Source of the DNA: Lentisphaerota bacterium
GTDB taxonomy: Bacteria; Verrucomicrobiota; Lentisphaeria; Oligosphaerales; JABHEG01
Direction of reading: 5' to 3'
Length of the DNA stretch: 64,000 bases
Assembly: GCA_018676675.1 (NCBI GenBank)
Contig: JABHEG010000339.1
Location: 41,428-105,427 of the forward strand
The notes below the pieces were generated by a model that searched no databases, was not told the origin of the DNA, and saw nothing but the letters and a program-made list of their open reading frames with translations. Position 1 is the stretch's first letter, and every line of letters starts with the position of its first letter. Below are positions 33,261 through 42,087 of this stretch, one piece after another. A program made the position numbers and the translations under genes.

Positions 33261-34694
33261 TCAAGGCTCCAGAGGGATGGGGGCCTTTGGCTCGTCAACC
33301 TTTGGTTCCTCGACCTTTGGTTCCTCGACCTTTGGTCCCTCGACCTTTGGTTCCTTAGGCCTTGGCGCTTCAGCCTTCGGCTCCACCCCTTTCTCCTCGG
33401 CTTCCTCCCCGAGAGCGCTTGAGTTCTTTGCGCGTGGTTTCCTCGGTCGTGCGCAGAGGAGGAGCCCGACTGCGACTCCGGGCAGGGCTGCGATAAGGGT
33501 GATGTCTTTGTATCCGATTGGTGACAACTTCACCGTCAGTGCAGCCACGGCTCCCAGGCTGCCCAGGAGACTCAGGACGCCGATGTAGGCTCGGCCCACC
33601 AGCACATTTCCGGTGAATCTTCCCAGCCCCCAGACGGTGCCGGCCATCACGAATGCGATTGTGAGAACGTAGAGACAGAGCGTGCCGACTGCCCTGCGCC
33701 ACAGGTGTCGGGATCCGGCGTGATCCGGGTAATGTCGTACATGCGGCTGGAGGGCAGGGGGCAATGCCCAGCGCCAGGGGGAGTCACGATAGGCACACCA
33801 CGCTGCCATTCGGTCGTATCCGGCCTCTGACTCCGCGGCCACTGCTGCGGCGATGGTGGTGATGGTGACATTGGGTTGCTGCTTGAGCCAGCCGAGGAGA
33901 GCATCGACCTCGGGGAGAGAGGTGAACTTCCCAAGACCGTAGGGGTTTGGCATGGTCTCAGCTTCACGCAGATCCTGCGGGTGGAAGATCGTGAGGACAA
34001 ATGCGTTTCCGGGACGGCTCTGGAGGTCGGTTACGGTCTCTTTGAGCTCGGGAAGCGCGCAGGACTGCGGGGCGAAGCCGAGGTCACGTGTGGGGGCAAC
34101 AGGGCCAGAAGAATCTCCTGAAAGAACGAGGAAACCAAGCTGGTCCAGCGCGGCGATGGTGCTTTGGTCATAGGTGTTGAACGGAGGGATGAATGTGTAA
34201 ACGGGCTGGCCAAAGAGCTCCTCCAGGTGGCGTTTTCCTCGGCCAATCGCCGCGAACTGGGCCTGTGGGGACAGTCCCGTGAATTCGGAGGCGGGGGCGT
34301 CTTGCCCTGCAAGTCGATTTGCGTGCGTGCTACCGTGTTGCGCAATTTCCGCGACGCCCTCCTTTGCCGCATTGAGAAGCAATCCGAACTTCTCTGCAGC
34401 CAATTGACGTTCGCCGGACTCATCGGGAGGCGTTCCGCCTTCCGCGACGGGATAGAGGTCAGAGACGATGAACGGCACGGCGCCGACCGTAAAACTGCAA
34501 TCGTGCTTGCGGAACAGCTCGATGACCCGTTCATCGATGTCCCGCTGACTCGCGGCGGAATAATCGTCGTACCGGAAAACGACGGTGATCCCGGGCGCCG
34601 GATCGGGGTCTGCCTCGGCGTAGAGTGGGGGCAGCAGCGCGGCCGTGGCCGCGATCGCTGTGGCCCAGGCAATCTGATGGTGTCTCTTCACCAT
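33261..34694 (-). CDS. Membrane-anchored polysaccharide deacetylase-like protein with Lys/Glu/Pro repeat tail
   Basis: The 477-residue protein has a signal peptide (ATAIAATAALLPPLYAEA). Residues 35-290 form a NodB/DUF2334-like barrel: FRYDDYSA (metal Asp pair) and AQHGSTHANR (H-x3-H) are present, and YTFIPPFNTYD resembles the Arg/Pro substrate strand. Three to four membrane helices follow (near 330-420: LCLYVLTIAFVMAGTVWG; AYIGVLSLLGSLGAVAALTV; IALPGVAVGLLLCARP-type). The tail is a charged repeat of PKVEE units encoded by a 15-bp tandem repeat. The last gene of the exopolysaccharide operon, it may trim N- or O-acetyl groups from the exported polymer at the outer face of the inner membrane. 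Confidence 0.75.
   Translation of the reverse strand: MVKRHHQIAWATAIAATAALLPPLYAEADPDPAPGITVVFRYDDYSAASQRDIDERVIELFRKHDCSFTVGAVPFIVSDLYPVAEGGTPPDESGERQLAAEKFGLLLNAAKEGVAEIAQHGSTHANRLAGQDAPASEFTGLSPQAQFAAIGRGKRHLEELFGQPVYTFIPPFNTYDQSTIAALDQLGFLVLSGDSSGPVAPTRDLGFAPQSCALPELKETVTDLQSRPGNAFVLTIFHPQDLREAETMPNPYGLGKFTSLPEVDALLGWLKQQPNVTITTIAAAVAAESEAGYDRMAAWCAYRDSPWRWALPPALQPHVRHYPDHAGSRHLWRRAVGTLCLYVLTIAFVMAGTVWGLGRFTGNVLVGRAYIGVLSLLGSLGAVAALTVKLSPIGYKDITLIAALPGVAVGLLLCARPRKPRAKNSSALGEEAEEKGVEPKAEAPRPKEPKVEGPKVEEPKVEEPKVDEPKAPIPLEP
33291..33355 (-). repeat. 15-bp tandem repeat encoding PKVEE units
   Basis: On the plus strand the unit is CGACCTTTGGTTCCT, about four near-perfect copies with single-base variants (TCC for TTC, CGTCAA at one edge). 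In the deacetylase-like protein it encodes PKVEE/PKVEG/PKVDE. The low divergence suggests recent slippage expansion, so copy number may vary among strains. Confidence 0.85.
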
Positions 34695-34750
34695 GTCGTG
34701 ATTCCTCAGGATGCTCTCTTGAAGACCAGTACGGGGGGCTCACGGTGTCT

Positions 34751-35989
34751 TCAGGAGACGTTGGCGTTGGCGTCCTCTGTGGTCGCAGAACGGAGGGCTT
34801 CACAGAGAGGGTCGACGGCTTTGTGGATGACGAACTCTGCCAGAACCTTGTGTTGAGCGGCGACGGTGAGTTCTTTGCGTTTCTCGATGTCTGCGGCAAG
34901 ATCGGCCAAGGCCTGAGCCAGCCCTTCCCAGTCCGCGGGATCATAGAGTACGCCGCTGACCCCATCTTCCACCAGTTCCGGGATCCCCGCGATCCGAGGG
35001 GCGATGACCGGGACATTCAGGACCATCGCCTCCATCAGTACCAGCGGAACGCCTTCCATGAGGCTGGGCAGAGCGAAGATGTCGCCCTGGGCGATTTCAG
35101 CCAGGCAGTCTTGTTCGGCAAGGCTGCCGCGCAAGTGGCAACAGTCCTGGAGATGATGGGCTGCAATCTCACTCTCCACCAGGCCGCGATCCGGCCCGTC
35201 CCCCACGAGGACGAGTTCGGCCTCCATTCCCCGTCCGCGTGCCAGGGCGAATGCCTTGATGAGGCCGAGCTGGCCTTTTTCGGAGGAGAGCCGTCCCACG
35301 CTGATGACTCGGAGCAACCGACTTCCGTCATCCTGTCGGGCAACGGGGTTGGGCATGGTCTCCAACTCAATGCCACAGCGAGAGACGAAGAGCTTGTCCC
35401 AATGTTCAGGGGGAATGGTGCGCAGGGCCTGCGCGCGCACGAAGTGGGACGAGCAGTTTGAGAAGGTGACGCTGCGGAGTTTCTCCCCGAGCAGTGGGCC
35501 GGCGGGGAATTCAAAATCGCAGGCCCCGTGCAGGTTCATGCTCCATGAAAGGCCGGCGAAGCCAGCTGCCAGGAAGCCGACTGTGGCCCCGGCGTTGGCG
35601 AAGTGGACATGGAGGTGTTTGAGCTGGCGCCTCTCCAGCTCTCGGGCCAGCCGGATAGCTTCGGCGAAGTAGAACAGGGACCACAGCCCCTCGCGGATGC
35701 CGGGCAGGCGGTGTCGCCATGCCTGGCTAAGCGTCCGCAGATACTTGCCCGGAGCTGAGACGAAAGCCGCCAGGTGATCCCCGACCAGGCGGAATGGGTT
35801 GACGGGAAGGACCTTCCACGTTTCGTCGAATGCGGCCCGGTCAATGTCAGTGAGGAGGCCCTCGGCTGGTGTACTGCGCACACTGAAGATGTGGATTTTC
35901 GCGCCGCGCTGGCGCAGTTGTGCGATCTCACGCCGGATAAACGTGTGTGAGCGCGCCGGATATTCGCTTACCAGGTATGCAACTTCCAT
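34751..35989 (-). CDS. Glycosyltransferase family 4 (GT-B)
   Basis: The 412-residue protein begins MEVAYLVSEYPARSHTFIRRE, the usual opening of WcaL/AmsK-like GT4 enzymes. The second Rossmann half has VISVGRLSSEKGQLGLIKAF, LVLVGDGPDRGLVE, the E-x7-E catalytic/UDP-binding pair in PSLMEGVPLVLMEAMVLNVPVIA (PSL-x-EG-x-PL) and AGIPELVEDGVSG. It transfers a sugar from an NDP donor during assembly of the polysaccharide repeat unit in the cytoplasm. It has a good GGAGCG site. The C-terminal EDANANVS is unremarkable. It lies in the middle of the exopolysaccharide operon, 12 bp after the deacetylase gene. Confidence 0.92.
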   Translation of the reverse strand: MEVAYLVSEYPARSHTFIRREIAQLRQRGAKIHIFSVRSTPAEGLLTDIDRAAFDETWKVLPVNPFRLVGDHLAAFVSAPGKYLRTLSQAWRHRLPGIREGLWSLFYFAEAIRLARELERRQLKHLHVHFANAGATVGFLAAGFAGLSWSMNLHGACDFEFPAGPLLGEKLRSVTFSNCSSHFVRAQALRTIPPEHWDKLFVSRCGIELETMPNPVARQDDGSRLLRVISVGRLSSEKGQLGLIKAFALARGRGMEAELVLVGDGPDRGLVESEIAAHHLQDCCHLRGSLAEQDCLAEIAQGDIFALPSLMEGVPLVLMEAMVLNVPVIAPRIAGIPELVEDGVSGVLYDPADWEGLAQALADLAADIEKRKELTVAAQHKVLAEFVIHKAVDPLCEALRSATTEDANANVS

Positions 35990-36001
35990 CGGTTCGCTCC
36001 G

Positions 36002-37024
36002 CTATAATCCGGGTTGCAGGCCACTCAATCTGAGGGCGGCCCGGCTCCTTGAGAGGGTGCCATGGCGATCCACAAAGTGGGCTGAGTTGATATCGCATCG
36101 GCGCAGGCTCCAGGGACTGGTCGCCGTTGAGTTTGTTCCCCACCGGGTGGAGACGGCTGCTTTGTAGCCTGCGGTACGCACTGCGCCCTCTGTTCGGTCA
36201 TCCACATCGCCGTTCGGGTAACAGAACGATAGCACATCGCGCCCCAATCGCTCCTCGATGCGCGATTTTGATTCGACCACTTCCCGGGTCAGGACCTGTT
36301 CCGTGCACTGAGGCAGCAGCTCGTGCGAGAGACCGTGGGAACCAATCTCGTGCCCATCCTGGGCAAGCGTCTTGAGTTCTTCCCAGTTCATCAGGCGGTT
36401 CCACTCGGGACAGGTGGTCGTACCGGTGGCGCGCACGAGGGCTTCGACAAGGTTGTGCCGTTGTTCCGGGGGGAGGGTCTTTGCTGCCTGAGTGACGCTA
36501 TCACTGTCAAGGTGAGGCAGGCAGGGCAGTTCGCGGTCGGAGAGCGCCTCTTTCAGTTGGTGTTCCTCGCCTTTCCCCAGAAGCTCGCGAACCGCGAACC
36601 CCAGACGATCGTGCCAGAGCGATTGTTCGGTGCCAACGGCGTTGACCGGGGCATAGAACGTTGCCTTGATCCCATGGTGTTGGAGCACCGGGCGGGCGTA
36701 CTCGTAGTTGTCCCATTGGGCGTCGTCGAAGGTCACCGCGATCGTCGGGGCGTTGCCCGCGGGAGCGTTTTGCCAACTCTCGAAAGCCGGAGCGAGTGGG
36801 GCTGGTGGCGCGTGGTCTTTGAGGAACGCCAGGAACCAGGAGAGCTCTTCCGGGGTGACGGCCAGACCGGGAAAGGGGTACTTTTCGCGCAGTGCTTGAG
36901 GGAGGACGCGATGGAAGGTCACGACCAGGAGTCGGCCTGCCTGGCGGCGGCTGAGGTCGGTCATCCCAATGGCACTCAGGAGCGTGCCAAGCGTGTCTCT
37001 GACCAGTGTACGCACCCTTCCCAA
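36002..37024 (-). CDS. Polysaccharide deacetylase (NodB homology, CE4)
   Basis: The start is a TTG at 37024 with AGGAGG 9 bp upstream. The 340-residue protein has RLLVVTFHRVLP, then the NodB motif TFDDAQWDNYEYARP (Asp-Asp, catalytic and metal) and GSHGLSHELLPQC (HGLSH, H-x3-H). The barrel continues with SFCYPNGDVDDRT and a C-terminal GYKAAVSTRWGTNS. No signal peptide is evident, although the first 25 residues are amphipathic. Members of this subgroup in exopolysaccharide operons deacetylate the polymer or act on lipid-linked intermediates. It overlaps no neighbour and sits between the GT4 and the pseudo-receiver genes. Confidence 0.9.
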   Translation of the reverse strand: MGRVRTLVRDTLGTLLSAIGMTDLSRRQAGRLLVVTFHRVLPQALREKYPFPGLAVTPEELSWFLAFLKDHAPPAPLAPAFESWQNAPAGNAPTIAVTFDDAQWDNYEYARPVLQHHGIKATFYAPVNAVGTEQSLWHDRLGFAVRELLGKGEEHQLKEALSDRELPCLPHLDSDSVTQAAKTLPPEQRHNLVEALVRATGTTTCPEWNRLMNWEELKTLAQDGHEIGSHGLSHELLPQCTEQVLTREVVESKSRIEERLGRDVLSFCYPNGDVDDRTEGAVRTAGYKAAVSTRWGTNSTATSPWSLRRCDINSAHFVDRHGTLSRSRAALRLSGLQPGL

Positions 37025-37038
37025 GAAATGAGACCTCC

Positions 37039-37725
37039 TTACTTGAGCTTGCCGAAGAGCCGATAGAGGATGTCCTCGAGATGCAGCCCCTGGAGGAGAT
37101 CGATTCCCAGAAACGTCTTGCAGAGATAGACGGCGCTGAGAGCGATTACGGCGAGGAATGTCAGGACGCAGAGGACGGCTGCGAGCATGGCGATCCCGAT
37201 GATACAGAGCCTCCCCGCATGCATGAGTATCCCGGTGACGCCTCCGGCCATCCGCCGGCTGCGGTCGGTCCAGCTGCTCAACTCGGCTTTCAGGTGGTCA
37301 CGCTCGGCGGCGACGACATCCATGGTGTGGAGGATGTCGTATTCGAGGGCGGCGAACTCCACCGCCTCAACCAGGTCGTCGGCCGTTACCGGACGGGTCA
37401 GGCATCGGAAGACACGGGCTTCGTTGACGCCCTTCATCACGGTTTCGGGATCGGCGTTGTCCAGGAGCAGGATACGCTGTGTTTGTGGAAACGCTGCCCT
37501 TGCTTCGGTGAGGAAGGTCAGTCCGTCATCGTTGCCTGGCTTCTGACCGCAGACGATCACCTGGACAGGCTCTGTGCGAAGGATGCCGCGAGCTTGCTCG
37601 CCGGTTTCTGCTCTATGGACAGCGTAGCGTGTGTCAAAAGCGCGTGACAGCTGGTTCAGTTCATTTGGGTCTCGGTCCAGGAGGAGTACCGGTATCCCTG
37701 TTTCAGCGCTGCTTGTCACTGCCAC
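37039..37725 (-). CDS. Membrane-tethered pseudo-receiver protein
   Basis: The 228-residue protein starts at a GTG. Residues 10-125 are a CheY-like receiver (VLLLDRDPNELNQLSRAF; ILLLDNADPETVMKGVNEARVF; CLTRPVTADDLVEAVE), the HD-GYP/RpfG-related type. The acidic pair is retained as DRD, but the phosphoacceptor strand reads VQVIVCGQKPGNDDG: Cys (or Gly, depending on alignment) replaces the Asp, and the KP Lys is Arg. A short coiled coil leads to two hydrophobic helices (about 170-212: ILMHAGRLCIIGIAMLAAVL and LTFLAVIALSAVYLC). It should sense or relay by protein contact at the inner membrane rather than by phosphorylation, perhaps on the adjacent Wzz/BY-kinase-like protein. Confidence 0.75.
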   Translation of the reverse strand: MAVTSSAETGIPVLLLDRDPNELNQLSRAFDTRYAVHRAETGEQARGILRTEPVQVIVCGQKPGNDDGLTFLTEARAAFPQTQRILLLDNADPETVMKGVNEARVFRCLTRPVTADDLVEAVEFAALEYDILHTMDVVAAERDHLKAELSSWTDRSRRMAGGVTGILMHAGRLCIIGIAMLAAVLCVLTFLAVIALSAVYLCKTFLGIDLLQGLHLEDILYRLFGKLK

Positions 37726-37767
37726 CGCAGATCCTTTCCCATCGCATGGCCCTGATGCGAGGCTGAG

Positions 37768-39654
37768 TTACGCTTTCCCTCTGAAAATTTTGTCCCAGCG
37801 CGTGATCCACGGGCGTCGCGGGTGGCCTCCCCAGTTGAGTGCAGCGATGACTGCAGGGACCTCAAGTCGGCAAAGGCAGTCGAGGGCTTTGCGTACATCC
37901 TGGAAGAAGGAGTAATCGCCTTCGACGAGGACCACACCGACGTCCGCACAGTAGGCGAGCAGCTCGGGCAGGTCATTGCCGAGAACAGGGGGGGTGTCGA
38001 CGAGAATGAAGTCATACCTGGTTTTCAGCGTGTCCATGAGAGCCGCGAAGTTCGCGCTTGAGATATCCGGCGTACGTCCCGGGGCACAGGGGAGCAGGTC
38101 AATCTGGCGCTCGCGATCGGTGATGATGCAATCGTCGAGGGTGCATTTCCCGCTGAGGTGTTCCTGGAGGCGGTCCGTCTTCCCGCTGGGCTGGACGATT
38201 TCCGCCATGACCGGGTTGTGGGGATTCGCTTCGAGAACAAGCACTTTGTCGCAGAATTGGGTCATGGTGCAAGCGACGTTCAGGAGGACTTCGGTCGTCC
38301 CGCTACCGGCGTCGATCGCGGTGAAGAAAGCCGCCCTGGCCCCACGTTCGGTGTGTTCTCGCCAAAGGCGCATCGTGAGCGCCCGGATGGCAACGGCCAC
38401 CATACTCTCCGGGTAATCGAGCGTGACTCGGGCAAAGGGAAAGGCTGCCTGGCTCTTCTTCAGATTGCAGTGCGGAATGGGGCGGAAGGGCATGACGCCG
38501 ATGGCGTGTTCGAGGTCTTCGGTGGTGCGGATGCGGTCGTCGAGCGCATCGTAGGCAAAGAACAGACCGGCGACGGTTCCGAATGCGAGGAGGAAACACA
38601 CGGCAAGAAGCTTCGGTATGTTGCTGTCAGATGGCTTCTCCGGAGCGATTGCGTGGCTCGCGATGGAGACTCGCACAGGGGACTTGGACTGCAGCGAGAG
38701 GTCAAAGATCCGGTTTTGGACTCGCCGCAAGTTTTGCTCAACGCTCTCGGCGTGCGTCTTGGTTGCGCTACCTCTGAGGAGTTCAGCCGAGCGTTCCGCT
38801 GCTTTCGGGAGTAGGTCATCCACATCACGTTTGAGTTGATCCTCGGTCGCTCTGGCCACGGCTACTTCCTGCTGCGCTCGGGCGAGGGCCTGCCTGGATT
38901 CAAGTGCCCGGGCATTGCCTGGGCCGAGGGCGTTGAGGGCGTTCTCTTTGGCGCGTCGCTCAAGCATGGCAGTCAGGTAGGATTCCTGCAGGATCTTCAG
39001 GCGCTCACGGAAGGGATTGAATTCCTCACTGAACGTTCCGGTCTGAAGTCGGTGCGAGATGGTGTTGAGCTCGGTCTGTGCAGCGTGAAATTCGGCTGCC
39101 AGGCGACTCTCTTCGGTCCGAAGGTAGCCTAGACGCTCGGTATTCGTCTGGTCGGCTTCGGCGGCAACGCCTTTGATATAGCAGGCCATGATGGCCTCGA
39201 TCAGCTCGGCGAGGCCTTCGCGTTCAGAGGACTTGAGTTTGATCCCGATCAAATGCGTTCCGTGAACGGGTTCCACCTCCAAGAGTCGTTTGACGACCTT
39301 CAGGGAGAAGTTCTCCTGTTGCTCGGGAGTGAGTGTGGCGAGGGCTTCCTCGATGACGTCGGTTCTCCTGAGAGCATGCACCTGTGTGTTCATATAGCTG
39401 TAGTAGAAGGTGTTTATCGAGCTCTCGTCCGAGGTGAGAATGGGAGCCAGCACGCGACTCAGGCGAATGGTGCCTTCCGCCTCGTAGTAGGTGGCACCCA
39501 GTTTGGTGGCGAGGAAGGCCAGCGGCACAAAGAGGAGGACCCCCAGAATGATGATGGGGAGGGCTCGTCGGAGGACAAAGCCGACGATGTCCAGGGACTT
39601 GGTGTCTCTGCGCTGGCTTCCGGCCTCTCCTCGGTTTGTGGCGTGTGGTTCCAT
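37768..39654 (-). CDS. Wzz/GNVR polysaccharide co-polymerase with degenerate BY-kinase domain
   Basis: The 628-residue protein has a first helix near 28-50, a long periplasmic coiled-coil region with the Wzz/GNVR organisation (GTIRLSRVLAPIL near the start, repeated Glu/Ala/Arg helices), a second helix near 350-372, and a cytoplasmic BY-kinase-like domain. In that domain the Walker A is AIDAGSGTTEVLLN (about 440-453) with no Lys, and Walker A' reads VLVLEANPHNP instead of hydrophobic-D-x-D-x-R-P. Walker B FILVDTPPVL is intact. No Tyr cluster follows at the C-terminus (ITRWDKIFRGKA). It should set chain length or organise the polymerase and exporter, but is unlikely to bind or hydrolyse ATP normally. 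Confidence 0.88.
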   Translation of the reverse strand: MEPHATNRGEAGSQRRDTKSLDIVGFVLRRALPIIILGVLLFVPLAFLATKLGATYYEAEGTIRLSRVLAPILTSDESSINTFYYSYMNTQVHALRRTDVIEEALATLTPEQQENFSLKVVKRLLEVEPVHGTHLIGIKLKSSEREGLAELIEAIMACYIKGVAAEADQTNTERLGYLRTEESRLAAEFHAAQTELNTISHRLQTGTFSEEFNPFRERLKILQESYLTAMLERRAKENALNALGPGNARALESRQALARAQQEVAVARATEDQLKRDVDDLLPKAAERSAELLRGSATKTHAESVEQNLRRVQNRIFDLSLQSKSPVRVSIASHAIAPEKPSDSNIPKLLAVCFLLAFGTVAGLFFAYDALDDRIRTTEDLEHAIGVMPFRPIPHCNLKKSQAAFPFARVTLDYPESMVAVAIRALTMRLWREHTERGARAAFFTAIDAGSGTTEVLLNVACTMTQFCDKVLVLEANPHNPVMAEIVQPSGKTDRLQEHLSGKCTLDDCIITDRERQIDLLPCAPGRTPDISSANFAALMDTLKTRYDFILVDTPPVLGNDLPELLAYCADVGVVLVEGDYSFFQDVRKALDCLCRLEVPAVIAALNWGGHPRRPWITRWDKIFRGKA

Positions 39655-39724
39655 GGTTCCCCGCTGGGCAGGTGATTGATGTCGTTCAGGATGTGCCTTC
39701 AGGTCAGCCTTGGCGGTTGGCCGG

Positions 39725-42040
39725 TCAGTCGTTGACGAAACCGGACTGACCCCACAGGCTTTGCCGCAGTTCGGCCAGGACTCCGAGCTTCTCCAGCGCT
39801 TCCAGGCTCATGTTGAAGAACTGAAGGCCAGGGATCAGCATCGTGACCGTGTCGTTGAACTTCAACAGTTTCGTACGTGGAACGAACAGTATGTCTCGAT
39901 CTTGAAGCAGGTAGTTCTGATCCTGCCGACCGCCCTTGAGGACAGCAGCCAGGTTGACCTTCACGAGCGTTGCCGTTTCGCCCTCTTCCCCCATGCGGAG
40001 GATAAACGTCTGTTTGATATTCGCTCCCCGCGACGGGCCGCCGGAGAGCATGATCGCGTCCATGTAGGTGAAATCCTCTTTGAGGACGTGCGGGCCAGGG
40101 GTGCGCACTTCTCCTACGACGTATACGCGTGCGTCCTTGGTCGAGGGAACGAAGACAACATCATGGTTCTTCAGGCGCACATTCAGGCTCATATCCCCGT
40201 CTTGAAGGAGTTTGCTGAGGTCGATCCAGACGGGCTGTTGTTGACCCCGGATGACAGCGCACCGTGTGCTGCTTCGCTCTCCTGGCGCTGACGCGACGCC
40301 ACCAACCCGAGAAATTGCCTCCACGAGGGTGCCTCCGCCGGGGAATTCGACAATGCCTGGTGTGCGGACGCGCCCGAGCACGTACACCCGGTTATTGGCG
40401 TAGTGACGGATAGCGATGTTGACTTCGGGGTCTTCATACAGGTGACTGTACTTGTCTGAGATTTCCTTGGTCACACTATCCAGGCTTCGCTCTGCGACCT
40501 TCAGAATGCCGATACGCAGGACTGAGATCGTGCCGTCCGGCCCGACCACGATATTGCTGTCGGACAGCTCGGTGTGGTCCCACACTTTTAGATCGAGAAT
40601 ATCCCCGGGCCCCAGGAGATAGACGCCTGAGACATCCCGTGAGAAGGCAGTCACCTTCTGCAGGTCTGTCAGGTCATTGCCTCGTGTCAGTTGGGCTGGG
40701 ATGGGGGCCGGCTGTGCTGGAGTCGGGGGCGTGTACGTTGAGACTGAGACGCCGGGGATCGGAGGGGGGGGGAGGCCATCCGGGCCCGTTTTGACCGTGC
40801 TGTAACCTGGCGGGAGTTTCGGCCCGATGAAGGGGGCTTCCACCGGCCCGATGTTCGGCTGGGGGATGCTCGGCTGGGGGCGCGGTTCCCGGCCGGTATG
40901 GAACGTTTTGCGCACGACTCCGGCGGGCGTTGGCTCCGGCCCGAATTCGTCGGGATCGGGGGATCTCCAGCGGCAGCCGCTCGACAGTGTGATCAGGGCC
41001 AGGCCGAGGAGGGCTGCCACGGCTTTGGTTGCCCTGGTGCGGAGCTTACGTCGCCGGTTGCGCAATGGGCGGCCAACCAGCGCTCCCGCGGCGTAGCGTG
41101 TCATCCCCAGGAACTCGGGGACGACGACCAGGCTGCAGTGCAGTGCATAGCGTTTGGCGGCTGGGCGTTCCAGTTCTTTAAGCGTCATAAAGTGTCCAAT
41201 CCTGCAGAGGCGCGGGTAGAGCAAGAGGAAGAGCGCAGGCAGAAGCAGGGCCAAAGCCATTGGGTTCAGCAACGTCCCAAGCAGGGCGAGGACGGCGAGG
41301 GCAAGGCTGCCTCCTCCCCGGGCGATGATTCGGCCGCACTCATAGAGCCAGAATCCCTCACCGTCTTTGCGGTGTCGGGCGGCGACCACGGCATAGCCGT
41401 ATCCTGTCCGGAAGGAACGTTTCCAGTATTGGGAAAGTCGTGTCATTCCCAGGTCATGGGTTGCCATGGGTGCGTCCAACTGAAGAATTCTCCAACCATC
41501 TTTACGCAGGCGCTGGCTGATCTCGGGGTCCTCTCCAACCACAAGATCGTCATCGTAACCTGTGGTCTTTTCGAGCGCGTCTCGTCGAACGACGACGTTC
41601 CCACCGAATTCGGCACACTCGCCCGGGGGCATGTTCCATTCCAGATTGCCTATCCAGTTGTAGACGGATGCCTCCGGGTGTCGTTCCCGAAGCCCGCCCC
41701 GAACGGCTCCGACCTCCTCCTGTCCAAGCGCTTCAGCGGCCCGAGCCAACCACTGCGGGTGCAGCACGGTATCTGAGTCAAGGAACTGAATCAAGGGGGC
41801 TGATCCGGCACGCCAGCCGGAATTGCGCTGACGGCCTGGGGTGGGATACTCAGCTTCCACGTTGATCACCTGCACGTTTTCGTAGCGCTGCGCAATCTCA
41901 ATGCTCTTGTCGCTGGATCCCCCGTCGGCGTAATAGACGCGAATGTCACCAGAAGCGTAGTCACTCTCGACGACGCTCTTGATGCAGTCATCGAGGGTGG
42001 CTTCAGAGTTAAGACCTATGATGACACAATCCACGTTCAT
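39725..42040 (-). CDS. In-frame fusion of a GT2 glycosyltransferase with a Wza-like polysaccharide export lipoprotein
   Basis: From the ATG at 42040 (MNVDCVIIGLNSEATLDDCI) the frame runs 771 residues without a stop. Residues 1-230 are GT2 (YADGGSSDKSIEIA; FLDSDTVLHPQWL with DSD; VVGEDPEISQRLRKDG); two to three helices follow near 265-305. At about 330 a basic stretch leads into a lipoprotein signal with lipobox LSSGC (Cys356). After a Pro-rich linker comes Poly_export (YLLGPGDILDLKVW) and SLBB repeats (RVYVLGRVRTPGIVEF; RVYVVGEVRTPGPHVL), as in Wza. A GT acts at the inner face and Wza in the outer membrane, so the fusion is topologically surprising. An internal start (Met313, or a TTG nearby) could yield Wza alone. 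See findings. Confidence 0.85.
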   Translation of the reverse strand: MNVDCVIIGLNSEATLDDCIKSVVESDYASGDIRVYYADGGSSDKSIEIAQRYENVQVINVEAEYPTPGRQRNSGWRAGSAPLIQFLDSDTVLHPQWLARAAEALGQEEVGAVRGGLRERHPEASVYNWIGNLEWNMPPGECAEFGGNVVVRRDALEKTTGYDDDLVVGEDPEISQRLRKDGWRILQLDAPMATHDLGMTRLSQYWKRSFRTGYGYAVVAARHRKDGEGFWLYECGRIIARGGGSLALAVLALLGTLLNPMALALLLPALFLLLYPRLCRIGHFMTLKELERPAAKRYALHCSLVVVPEFLGMTRYAAGALVGRPLRNRRRKLRTRATKAVAALLGLALITLSSGCRWRSPDPDEFGPEPTPAGVVRKTFHTGREPRPQPSIPQPNIGPVEAPFIGPKLPPGYSTVKTGPDGLPPPPIPGVSVSTYTPPTPAQPAPIPAQLTRGNDLTDLQKVTAFSRDVSGVYLLGPGDILDLKVWDHTELSDSNIVVGPDGTISVLRIGILKVAERSLDSVTKEISDKYSHLYEDPEVNIAIRHYANNRVYVLGRVRTPGIVEFPGGGTLVEAISRVGGVASAPGERSSTRCAVIRGQQQPVWIDLSKLLQDGDMSLNVRLKNHDVVFVPSTKDARVYVVGEVRTPGPHVLKEDFTYMDAIMLSGGPSRGANIKQTFILRMGEEGETATLVKVNLAAVLKGGRQDQNYLLQDRDILFVPRTKLLKFNDTVTMLIPGLQFFNMSLEALEKLGVLAELRQSLWGQSGFVND

Positions 42041-42087
42041 GGGCGACCATTCATCATGCTGTTGCTCTGTATCTCGGTGGCGTTCTG

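Noticed and set aside
33291..33355. Possible CRISPR-like repeat array
   Set aside because: The 15-bp units have no spacers and remain in frame in a coding region; it is a coding minisatellite.
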